Notes under the pieces: generated by a model
What the model saw: the letters and a program-made list of their open reading frames with translations, nothing else
Told to the model about the DNA's origin: nothing
Database searches by the model: none
Made by a program: the position numbers and the translations under genes
Origin: Excoecaria cochinchinensis
Lineage: Eukaryota; Streptophyta; Magnoliopsida; Malpighiales; Euphorbiaceae
DNA length: 64,000 nucleotides
Direction of reading: 5' to 3'
Assembly (NCBI GenBank): GCA_947683425.1
Contig: CANTUQ010000078.1
Span: 3,908,001 to 3,972,000, forward strand
Shown: one piece after another, positions 24,900 to 35,588 of the stretch
Position numbering within the stretch: the stretch's first letter is position 1
Layout of the letters: the number at the start of each line of letters is the position of its first letter

Positions 24900-25383
24900 T
24901 GCTTCTTGATCTAAATGTCATCTTGACTTGTAATAGTACATCCTCACAATCACTCCCTCACGTGTTTCACTCAAAATATGACACTCCACTCGTATTTCGC
25001 TCAATTTGGCTTTTACCCTCCTTTAAGCTCACACTCTCAAGCCTTTTACCACTCAAGCTTGTTATCTTCAGTTGCACTTCAGAACTCAAACTTAAGTCAA
25101 AATAGTTCACAAGCAGCAAATTATGGTAAAGAATGCAATGAAAATACTTAATAAAGAAGATAGGCACAAAACTAGAAGCAAAAGACCAAAGTGAAGAACG
25201 TTGAAATGAGCATACAAGGTGAAGATATGTATGCTGTCCGAATTGTATAAATTTAACTAACAAGAATCAAATTGTTAATTATAGTGTAATCGGAAGCAAA
25301 AACAAAAAGACACAAAAAATGGAAACTTAAGAATGAAAGAAATGACAAAACTAATGCAAGATTGCGGAAATTGAAATCTCCCA

Positions 25384-25650
25384 AATGGAAAATTCAATTT
25401 GATACAATATGGGCTAACACACTAAGACAAAATGAAAAGGAAGCAACAATATGTCCAAACTGAATCAAGATTAGGAAACCCAAATGATTGTCCAAAATAA
25501 GACAAAGTTTAAACCAATATGTCTTAATAAGATCAAATAAGGAAACCCAAATGTCTAGACTAAGACAAAATAACTTATCCACTATGTCTTAATTAGTTCA
25601 AGATATGGAAACCCAAATGTCTAGACTTAAGACAAAATGAAACTTATCTA
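25384..25650. repeat. Dispersed short repeats in the element leader
   Basis: The phrase ggaaacccaaatg(t/a)ctagact-taagacaaaat recurs three times with spacers, and the word tatgtcttaat recurs with it. No coding function is seen. Confidence 0.6.
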
Positions 25651-25814
25651 ATTTAATGTCCGAATTTAAATAATGTCCCAATCCTAATTTCTTTTCTTTT
25701 TTTTTTTTTGAATTATCTCTAACTAATTAGATAATAACAATTCTATCCTAAAGAAATACAATCCTAATTGTTCACACCAACCAAAGTTAACCCAAATTAA
25801 ACTACCTTTTCTAA

Positions 25815-25888
25815 ATTCGGATGAACAGTAAATTCAGATGAACAGTACGATGAACAGTACGTGTGAACAGTACCAGGAACAGTACGAT
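25815..25888. repeat. Five copies of a gatgaacagtac-type word
   Basis: Successive gatgaacagta, gatgaacagtac, gatgaacagtac, gtgaacagtac and ggaacagtacgatgg words stand in the 5' leader of the non-autonomous element, about 240 bp from its primer-binding site. Confidence 0.8.
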
Positions 25889-26109
25889 GGAATTTATTTA
25901 TTTTTTTTTAGCTAGATAACAACTAGAACAACTAATAACCTAGAAATCAAGATCAAACAATAAGAAATAACACCTAAAACAAAGCTCCCTATAATTTAGG
26001 CCACTATGATGAACAAGGGTTCCTAAATTTTAGGAATCAAATAAATTGAAAATTAATGAATAAAAACAGCAAGTAAACATGGATAAATAAGAATTTAATC
26101 CAAATCCAA

Positions 26110-26121
26110 GCTCTGATACCA
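26110..26121 (-). other. Primer-binding site, tRNA initiator Met type, non-autonomous element
   Basis: TGGTATCAGAGC on the minus strand, two bases from the right LTR edge at 26124. Confidence 0.95.
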
Positions 26122-26123
26122 AA

Positions 26124-26979
26124 TGATGCGGAACCCTAAGGCTAAAGAACCCGAAACCCCTTGAACATACAATATGGCATGAACATGAACAAGAATAAAC
26201 CCCCAATCTAAAGAACCCCCAAACAACTATGTGAATGGAAACGCTTATAATAGATTGATTTAAAACATAAGAATAGAATTCGCCACAAAGTAAATACCTT
26301 GATAAGAATTAAAGTTCTTGATGCAAAAGAAGAAGACAAACAATCCTCTCCAATGAAGAATTTGGCCAAGCCAAATAAAAGTCTCAAAATATCATAATCT
26401 CCAAGTCTGAATTACAAATTCGTTTTTGAGGAGTATTTATACTCACTTAAGCTAATAAAAATCCTAATTAATCAAATAGGCCTTAAAACATGGGCCTTAC
26501 ACTAAGATAACTAAAGCCCACACTAATTAACTTAAAATTCAGCCCAAAAAGCCTAAAAAGAACTAATTAAATGAGCCCAAGCTAATTAAAGCCCATCTCA
26601 CTTAAATAAGCCCAAAAGAATAAGTTAAGGCCTAACATATTACAAATAATCAAATGAAAATAATAAATAAAAGCCTAAACTAAAAGCCCAAATAAATCAG
26701 CCCCTTAATCCACCAATTAGCACATGCATTGCACATGCTCTGACTCACATGCATAGCACATGTCAAGGTCACATGATCGGCACATGTCAAGTGTCACATG
26801 ACCTGCACATGTTAAGTCGTCACATGACTAGCACATGTCCATCTTCAATTTGGCTTCTTCATAAATTTGGCCCACGGACTTCCTTCAAGCCTTCTTTAAC
26901 TTCTCCAAATTTGATCTCCATGAATATGAACTTCCATTGTTTATAATCTTGAAATATTGACCCCCCTGTGCACGCATCA
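26124..26979 (-). repeat. 5' LTR of the 3.5-kb non-autonomous element
   Basis: 856 bp, nearly identical to 23436-24291, with the same CACATG word cluster at about 26720-26840. GATAC follows at 26980. Confidence 0.95.
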
Positions 26980-26984
26980 GATAC

Positions 26985-27247
26985 ACTCTCTAGTAAAGTT
27001 CAATGACCAAATAGACATCGGATAAATGCCAAAAATAGCAAGTCGATGCCTAAAATGGAATCGAAGATCCAATGGACAAGACACACACTCTTACTCCTTG
27101 AAGCGTGAGGAGGAAACAAAAAATTACAGTTGGCGCATGAAGATCACTCGTTAACACTCAGTTACCGGTGGAAAGGCTAGCAACACACCTATGCACCTTC
27201 TAAAGTTAGTGGTCAGAAAATTCGATCAACAGAGTCAGTGACCCAAT
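26985..27247 (-). pseudogene. Old Copia element, leader fragment between two insertions
   Basis: 263 bp of non-coding leader between the GATAC and CCAAT target duplications. It becomes continuous with 38303-38372 when the TR-GAG insertion is removed. Confidence 0.65.
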
Positions 27248-28581
27248 TGTGACGCGTGCCGGATGTCCACTCGGCCGCCCCTATGACCGCCCGCTTGAGG
27301 GTGATTGGGCAATTGAGTGTCCATTAACAGCTTGCAATAAATCGCAAGTGCGTCTATGTTGGGCAACAAGGAGGTTTCATGGAGTCGCCACCCAATAGAA
27401 TATTGGGAAAGTTTCTCTCGCCTCGGAGAGCCTAAGACTGCGCTTAATATCGATTTAGGGCTAACCAGAGGGGTCTTGGAAGGTAAACCTCTCGCCCTAA
27501 GGAGCCTAGGATTAACGTCGAAGTCTCGTGACACAAGAGGTGTCTTGGAGGGTAAACCTCTCACCTCTTTGAGCCCAAAGACCAGAGATAGGTTCGGGAC
27601 TTCTCATTTATTCGCACTTTGATTAATTTTACAATTAGGTTTTGAATTTATTATTTCGCTCTCTCTCCACACGATGCAATTTAAATTAAAGGCGCAATCA
27701 TCCATTTAAGAGCATAAAATAAAATAGCATTAAAGTATAAAATAAATTTACAATAATACTAAGGGCAGAATACAACCCTCGCCTGTAAATGTGCGATACA
27801 TGCATAAAACGGGTTATTCATTAACAATGAGAACATTGGTCCTCGCATGCATTCATTATGGAAAACGATTTTTATGTGATGGCTTTATTGGGTAAAAATA
27901 GGACATTAGTCCAGTTTTATTTAGCAAACATTCTATTTAGCAGAAAACATTTGTGTGGTGGTTCTTTTTAAGAGCGGTCGAAAATCATTTTATTATTACA
28001 GACCACAGATAAATAAAATAATATAAAATAATAATTACATGCTTTTAAATAAATAAATAATAAATATTAAACTACTCATCTCGACTGTGCTCCTCGAACA
28101 AGTCGCATATCACTCGGTTACGGTCATGACAGGACAATAATAACAGTTAGTAATAAATAAATAGTCAAAATCAATAAATAAATGCATACGCAAATAATTG
28201 AATAAACAATTTAAAGAAAATAATTAAAGTTAATAATTGACTAAATTGAATGAAATAATGAATGAATAAATTAATTAATCAAATGATAATAAATTTGGTG
28301 TGATGAAAAATAATAATATTAATAATAAATATTACACAACAATAATAATCATAAAATGTATTAAACATAAAATAATAACATTAAGAATAATAATAATATA
28401 GCAATAATAATAAACAAATAATAATTATTATTATAATAACAATAGCACAACAATAAAATTAACACATTCATAATAATCAATAATAACATTAACATAAAAT
28501 TAACATAAATTAAACAACCTAGCACATAAACACTAATAATAAACAAATATAATAATTAATTAACAATCACCATATAATAAC

Positions 28582-28617
<36 letters not shown>

Positions 28618-29946
28618 TAAAAAAGCAGAAAATAAATAAATATGAAAATAACAATAATAAATAATAAAATAATATTAAAACAGAATAATAAATAAATATA
28701 ATAATAATATTATAATAATAATAATAATATTAATAATAATAAAAAATAAGTAAAAAGAGGAAAAGAGGCTTACCGGTCGCCGGAGGATCGCCGGAGGAGG
28801 GGTGACCGACACCACCGTCGCCGGAAGGAAGATCGGCGCCCGAGGAACCCGCCGGCGGTGTCCACGCGCCGATCAAAAGTCGCCGTTGCCGGGAAAACGC
28901 GCTGCAACAATCGCCGGTCTTCTCCCTCACGTGCCGGCTGCCGGAGTCCGATGGGGAAACGGCGGCTACGACTTGGTGTACCCGGAGGCGGTGGTTCTTC
29001 CGTTGGGGCGCGTGCCGCCGTGTGCAGCGGTGGTTGGCCGGCGGAGCCCCCACCACCTCCTCTCCTTTCTCTTCTTTTTCTTCTCCGGTTCCGGCGTCTG
29101 GTGCTTTTCGTTGGCCTGGGTCTGCTCCTCTCTCCTTTGCCTTTTATTTCCTCTTTTCCTTTTCTATTTCTTTCACTCACTCACTCTTTCACTCTCTCTT
29201 TTCTTTCTATTTTTCTTTTCTCACTTTCTATTTCTTTATTCTCTGTTGCCCTCACTTTCTTCTTCCTTGCTCTCTCTTTCTCGCTCTCGGTTTTCTTGCT
29301 CTCCCTTTCTTTTTTTCTTTTCTTTTTCTTTTTCTGTTCTTCTTGATCTGCCGAGAGCCCCCCCTCTTCTTCTTTATTCTTTTCTTTTTATACTCCAAAA
29401 CTAGGGCAACTTAGGGGCATAATGGTAACTTCCTCAATTTTCATGCCTTCAAATAATTCCTCCCATTTTCATATCTTAATTTTAATTAATTTAACTTAAT
29501 TCAAATAACACACACATTAATTAATTAAACATACACATTAATTCATTAATTAACTAAACATTACACTAATTAATCACATCTTAATACAATTAATCTATAT
29601 ATATATTATATATATAATTAAAGGCTCCACATACTAATTAATTAACCATGCACATATTAATCATTAATATAATAATTAAACATTACAATAATTAATTAAT
29701 TATCATATATATTTATATTTTATCTAATTAATTATACACTTTAAACTTTAATTTTACATGCACTTTAATCAACACAATAATATTAATTACTTCATTAACT
29801 AATTACACCAATTAATTAATTACCTAATTTCATACATACATATTTATATATATTTATTTTTTTATTTTATTTTTTTCGGAGGGAATAATCGAGGATCAAA
29901 ATCACCATTTTCATTTTATGCCGGAGTTCGGGACCCGGTGTCTACA
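27248..29946 (-). repeat. 3' LTR of TR-GAG copy 2
   Basis: 2699 bp. On the minus strand: TGTAGACACCGGG, an AT-rich U3, a TATA box GTATAAAAAG (29385-29393), a purine-rich then GC-rich stretch (29360-28775), a consensus donor CCG/GTAAGC (28773-28768), AT-rich trinucleotide (AAT)n DNA (about 28300-28740), and the U5 end with a hairpin CCCAAT-AGAAT-ATTGGG (27389-27405). The ORFs of 100-200 codons at 28730-29414 are low-complexity readings of the GC- and CT-rich stretch. Confidence 0.95.
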
Positions 29947-30074
29947 GTTGCCCCCAATTTTGGAGAAGCTAGTGTATAGACACCTAGGTGAGCCAAAATT
30001 CAAAGAGGAAGAGAAGAAGATGCAGAGACACTTACCTGGGACAACCGTCTTCTGGAATTGAGTGTTGTTGCTGT

Positions 30075-30795
30075 GGTTGTGGAAGCGATAGTGCCGTGAT
30101 CGTGCTAGCCGTTCTGTTGAGCGGCAGTGCCGTCATCGTGCTAACCGTTGAGAGATGGTAGTACCGTGGTCATGCTAACCCTCCGTGGAGTGGTAATGCC
30201 GCCATCGTGCTAACCCCTCTGAGATTTGAAATGGTATTGCCATGGTCGTGCTAACCTTCTGTAGAATGGTAGTGCCGCCATCGTGCAAACCGTTTGGAGA
30301 TGGTAGTGCCGTGGTCGTGCTAACCTTCCGCAGAATGGTAGTGCTGCCATCGTGCTAACCCCTCTGAGATTTGAAATGGTATTGCCGTGGTCGTGCTAAC
30401 CTTCCGTAGAATGGTAGTTCCGCCATCGTGCTAACCCCTCTGAGATTTGAAATGGTATTGCTGTGGTCGTGCTAACCTTTCGTAGAATGGTAGTGCCGCC
30501 ATCGTGCTAACCCCTTTGAGATTTGAAATGGTATTGCCGTGGTCGTGCTAACCTTCCGTAGAATGGTAGTGCCGCCATCGTGCAAACCATTTGGAGATGG
30601 TAGTGCCGTGGTCGTGCTAACCTTCCGCAGAATGGTAGTGCCGCCATCGTGCTAACCCCTCTGAGATTTGAAATAGATTGCCCCCTGAGAGGTCTTTGGT
30701 TGAGATCTGCCCCCTGAGAGGTCTTGGGTTGATTGTGTGCCCCCTGAGAGGTCTTTGGTTGAGATCTGCCACCTGAGAGGTCTTGGGTTGATTGT
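30075..30795. repeat. Tandem repeats beside the polypurine tract of TR-GAG copy 2
   Basis: Long degenerate units alternate ggtagtgccgccatcgtgctaacc and ggtattgccgtggtcgtgctaacc words, with cctctgagatttgaaatggt between some. Four gccccctgagaggtcttgg-type units follow at 30668-30795. The latter are the same word as in copy 1; the former is shared with copy 3. Confidence 0.9.
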
Positions 30796-33019
30796 CTTAA
30801 TTGATGGATGGAATGATGCCGTCACTCGGTTTCTGCCGGTGTTCGCATCGAGTCTCTGTTTCTGTAAGACTTAGAAAGGCAAATATGCAGAAAAAATCGT
30901 AAGCATGCACGTGAGATGCATGTGTATGCAGCAATGCAGTATAAAAATTCATCTGAATGGATTTGGAGGCGACAGCCGATTTGGTTGCAATTTGCAGTAA
31001 GATCAGTGCCTTCTGGAATTGCCTTTGAATTTCATGCTCTTTAGGGATCATGAGGTTCTCGTCTGAAATCTGTAGTCATTATTTTAAGGTAGTGCGTCCC
31101 TTGTGGATTTTCACACTAGCTTTTCTTGGCGGAAAATGCATCCTTTCGGATTTTCACATAACTCTGTGCCTTATTTTTGGAATGGACCCAACCCAATCCA
31201 GCGGCTTTCTTTTTTTTTTTTTTTTAGGACAGACTGCCTGTCTCCAGGTTTTCACCCTGCCCTTTGGCCTAACTTTTGCTTAGAGCGCCAATTACGGTTT
31301 TCATCTCTAACGGCTTTTTTTTTTTTGCAAAGAAGCTGAAATTGTTACCAAAGATCTTTCGGGTGTGATTGTCATGTGCTTGTGCCTCAAATCACAGTTG
31401 CACAGGCTTGATTCCTGTCATGAAGCACAACTGTAGACACTGGCTTCACAGTTGACAACATGATGAGTTGATTGGAGTGCTTGAATGATGAGAGCAGCAG
31501 CGGATAGACAGTAGCTTTGAGTATACAAGATGAACTGCTCTGGTTACATCAATATCATTGTATAAATTCACATATTTCAATTTGATTTCACAACACATGA
31601 TCATTATTTGGCATTAATCTCAAGATACAAAACCTCATCTAATCTTGGGATGGATCTTGAAAGCATCAAACACCTGTTGTCAATCGGCACTCTTTTTCAC
31701 GATTTGAATATTTTCTCTCTGCTCTCATTTAATCTTTTGAATGCAAATTCTAGAAGCAACGTCGGAGATGAGACTTAACTCGAATGCATGAATGCACTCA
31801 TGGCTTCTCGCTTGAGGCTCAAGAAACACCATAGGCCTCTTCTTACGTACCAAACCTTATTAAAAGGTCATCTCCGCTAATTGGATAAGACTGAACCCAG
31901 AATCAAAAGGTCTTACTTTGGTTATAATGTCAGGCTTAGGTAGATGGCTGTCAAAGAAAGATCAGGTCACTAGAGAAAAATGGCCGCAATATTTACTCGA
32001 CTGATGGATGAACCGTTCTCAGCTCAGTTGTTTATACAAAAGCATTTTTTGAATTTGGGCTCGGTAACATTTTATCTCCTTGAGATCAGAATAAAAAAGG
32101 GTAATTATTGAAACTAGTCGACTGGTTACTATTTTGAGCTCTCTTTTTTGCTTCTTCTCTTCTTCTTCTTTTTTTTTGTTTTGTTTTGTTTTGTTTTTTT
32201 GTTTTTTTGCTTTCTTCCTTCGGCCTTTCTTTTCTTCTTTTTTTCGATTTTTCTTTTCTCTTTTTTTCCCTTTTTTTTATCGTTCTTTTTTTTTCGAGCT
32301 CACGCCTTTCATGCATGACTAGACCCTTTTTTCAAAGTGTAAAACTCGCCCTTATCAAGGCAATTTTTTATAACCCAAAAACTTGTTCAAACATACATCC
32401 ATCTTTTTTAGAGCGGCCACTCTTCTAAGGGGAAGCCAAAATTATTTTAGGCGAGGGGATAGTTTTAATGTGTGTAACAACAAAATTGGCACGCATTCAG
32501 CATACCTCCATAAAAGCTCAACGGGCTAGCAAGCGATTACATAATAAGGGTAGGAAATAGTCATTTAGAGAGCTATGCAAAGAAAAGATTACCTAAATCA
32601 TTTTATAGATTCTGTCTTATCCAGAGATCGCTTCGACGGGTAATCAGAAAGGTTCTAGTGCTCTTAGTGAGTTTTCATCCAATCTCCTAATTGCAACTAG
32701 TTTTTCTTTTTTTTTTTATTTTCTCTTTGAAATTTCCTCTCTACAGGAGTTATATCAGATGCCATCAAAATTTTCCTTGGATTTTCCAAAGTTCCAAGAT
32801 TAAATGCAATAGTATTAATTGAGTTAATGTTAAAATGAATGAATATATCATGATCATAAGAAATGAAATCATTAGAAATAATATACAAATATGCAAAACA
32901 TTGTTCATCATATTAACATAACCAAAATGTCATAAAGAGTTCTCAAAATACAGAGACATATAACATAATATCTCCAGGTAGTTCTTGCAAAATATACCGC
33001 TCCGGTGGATTGGATCCGA

Positions 33020-34435
33020 TCACATATTCGGTGGAGGGACTGCGTTGTAGCCCGGCTTCTTATTTTTCTCCCTCCTTTCAGGGTCTGTTATCTGCTTCGT
33101 GTCAATGAGGTCCTGAATCTTGTTCCTCAGGGTTCGACAGTAGTCCATCAGGTGCCCAGTATGTTGATGATAGGCGCAGTACTGGTCATCTCTATGCCCT
33201 GGCTGTCCCTGATTCATGGCCGGCCTAGGCTCTAGAGGTTGTATCTTGCCTTCCTTCATAAGCCTTTCCAGTACCTAAGATAAAGAGCAACCCAAGTTAG
33301 AATAGTACCTCTGACCCTGTCCAATCCCGGTTGCTGAGACCTCAGCTGCCTTGCCATTTCTATTGTTGCTGCTTCCAGCTCTGCCTGATCTGTTCCCTGA
33401 CTGATTCCCAAAGTTTCTCCCAGGAAAGCTATTCTGACTCGCCTTCTTTGCCAGGTAGGCCCCCTCAGCTTCTACAGCAATATCTTTCAATGATTCCCAA
33501 TCTCTAAGCCCTTTGAAGTTCAGCAGGTCCCTCAGGTAAGGACAGGAATTTTTGATAAATAGCCTAATCTGATCAGCTGTGTCAGGCTTCTGTCTCATTT
33601 CCATTACCCTGTTCCTCCACCTTGTGAGGTACTCATGGAACGATTCATCGGGCTTTTGCTGTAGAAGTTCAAGGTCTTTCAGGGTGACCTCCATTCTAGT
33701 ACTGCAATCGTACTGTTTCATAAATTCATCGGTCAGCAGGTCTCAGTCTTCTTTACACCTCTTATCCAGCCCATGATACCAGTCTACTGCAGGTCCCGCC
33801 AGGCTAAGGCAAAAATACTCCACCTTTTGCTTCTTGCTTAGCCCCGTGCCCTTCATCACTAAGGTATACTGCTTGATATGCGCAGAAGGGTCTGAAGTAC
33901 CGTTAAACTTTGGCAGCTCAGGCATTTTAAATCTCTGGGGTAGCAATTCTTCATCTCCCAAATTTCTGTCTTCAGGGTTGACCCCTTTTCCAGCTGATAA
34001 CATTTGGGTAATGGTCTCAATCTGCTGTCTCATTGCTCTCAGAGTCTCGTCCTCCACCTTGGGTGCTCTACCCCTCACAGGTTGGTGGGCTGCTATGTCC
34101 TCAATCTCCTCTTCTTCTACAAAATCTTCCTCGAGATTATTAACCCTTGCCCTTCTCGGCTCAACAGGTGCAGCTTCATTCTCATTAACTGGCTGACGAG
34201 CAGCCACTCCAGCGAAGGGAGCCTCCCCACCAGCAGGCGGTTCAACTTGCCCCCGAGGAGGGACTGCTGGTACTTGTGGAGCAATAGGTGGCTGCAGAAC
34301 AGGAGGTGCTTGTACAACAGGGGGATGGGCAATTCTTTCGGCCATGACACCCATCATATCTAGCATTCACCGTTCAAATTCATCCAACCTCCGGGCGAGG
34401 TCTTGAGTGGTTAGGTTTCCAATTTCGTCCGCCAT
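33020..34435 (-). pseudogene. gag: gag of TR-GAG copy 2, 472 codons with three in-frame stops
   Basis: A single frame runs from ATG at 34435 (MADEIGNLTTQD) to TGA at 33020-33022. The organisation matches copy 1: N-terminal helix, proline-rich linker (PPVVQAPPVLQPPIAPQ), acidic patch (EEDFVEEEEIED), Retrotrans_gag core (FKMPELPKFNG, GPAVDWYHGL, YLTRWRNRVMEM), basic Gly/Ser/Asn region, and C-terminal YCAYHQHTGHLMDYC with the C/H zinc-ligand pattern. Stops lie near 34367 (Arg codon to TGA), near 33740 (the Trp of DWD to TGA) and near 33272. None coincides with the two stops in copy 1. The frame ends PPPNM then stop, at the same place as copy 1. No pol frame follows. Confidence 0.88.
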
Positions 34436-35569
34436 GGAGGATGAGGTACTAGATGTCGAGAGTGGCTCAGGATCCCAATCGAGCACTAATTCGAGCAATC
34501 CAAAAGGCGAGTCTGTCCTTACTAATCGACCGTCGAGACCTCTAACCCACTTGGAAGAATCTATGATGGCTAAAAATTTAAATTGTTAGTATGATGCGTG
34601 TATGATAATATACAATGCATGATCGTGAATTGTGCAGATGGAGTGACAAAATCAATAAATTGCAATTATGCGATGCAATGCATGAAAATAAATATACACG
34701 TGATTGTATATGTATGTGAAAAATAATATGCAAGGAAAAGGATATATATACACACAATATGAAATGTATTTTTTATTTTTTATATTTTATATATTTATAT
34801 ATTTTTTACTTTTTTTTTTATTTTTTTTTTGACATGAATGACATGTGATGTATGTACATGTTGTGCAGTATTCACAGCCACATGCAAGCAGGTATATCCT
34901 TCCAACCTTATTTCTCCCACACACGAGGTCGTGCGGTCTTTTTCCTAGGTGGGCTTTATCCAATAGTTAACAGGGAACCCAATGGACGCGTATAGTGCAT
35001 GGTGAAAAACTGGCAGTGTAACAATTCTTACTTTAAAGCACATGCGCATGGATGTTTGGCCATTATATATTTAAACAATTCGATTAAATCAAGATGGGCC
35101 CACCGGGGCATGAAAGCCTTTGATGAAAACCATTTAATTTGATTGATTTTGTTCAATATATGACGGCCCAAATAGCAAGCACGATATTATGGTACATGTC
35201 ACCTAGTGGAAGTTTCTATTGCCATTACATGGGTTTTGGTCAAAAGGTGGTGTTACTTTAGGGCTACCCAAGCATGGTCCCTGCCAACAGGCCTAGCTCA
35301 TCACGAGCGTAATGACCGATCGGGTCACCATTTGATATACCTTGATGGTACAAGGCTTGGACTGGTGATTATCCTTAACACTTCCCTAAATTGAGTGAAA
35401 ATAGGGTCGTGCTTCGGGAACGCACCGGGGCTAATAAAGGGACCAAACTAGCATAGTTCTAAAGCTCTAATGGGATGTAATGCAAATTTGAAAGAAGAGC
35501 GAAATTTATAAACTAAAACTTAATTGTAAATTTTCATCAAGGTACTTTCAAATCAAAGTCTCAAATATG

Positions 35570-35587
35570 TTCCCAGCGGAGTTGCCA
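35570..35587 (-). other. Primer-binding site, tRNA-Arg type, TR-GAG copy 2
   Basis: TGGCAACTCCGCTGGGAA on the minus strand, one base inside the LTR edge at 35589. It differs from the site of copy 1 at two positions. Confidence 0.65.
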
Positions 35588-35588
35588 C

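Larger units (their letters stand above)
23436..26979 (-). mobile_element. Non-autonomous LTR retrotransposon, 3544 bp, TSD GATAC
   Basis: Two 856-bp LTRs (23436-24291 and 26124-26979) with TGATGCGGAA...CACGCATCA ends enclose 1832 bp. GATAC is duplicated exactly at 23431-23435 and 26980-26984. A primer-binding site for tRNA initiator Met adjoins the right LTR. A purine tract (ctaaagagggagggaa on minus) adjoins the left one. No gag or pol domain is recognisable; the only sizeable frame is the one at 24171-24899. The LTRs are nearly identical, so insertion was recent. Mobility would have depended on enzymes in trans. Confidence 0.95.

Noticed and set aside
28730..29414. Overlapping ORFs of 100-200 codons on both strands, partly Ser/Arg-rich (again at 37018-37763)
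   Set aside because: They lie in the GC- and CT-rich stretch of the TR-GAG LTRs, occur in every frame and are low complexity. The minus-strand ones would be 5' leader, not protein.
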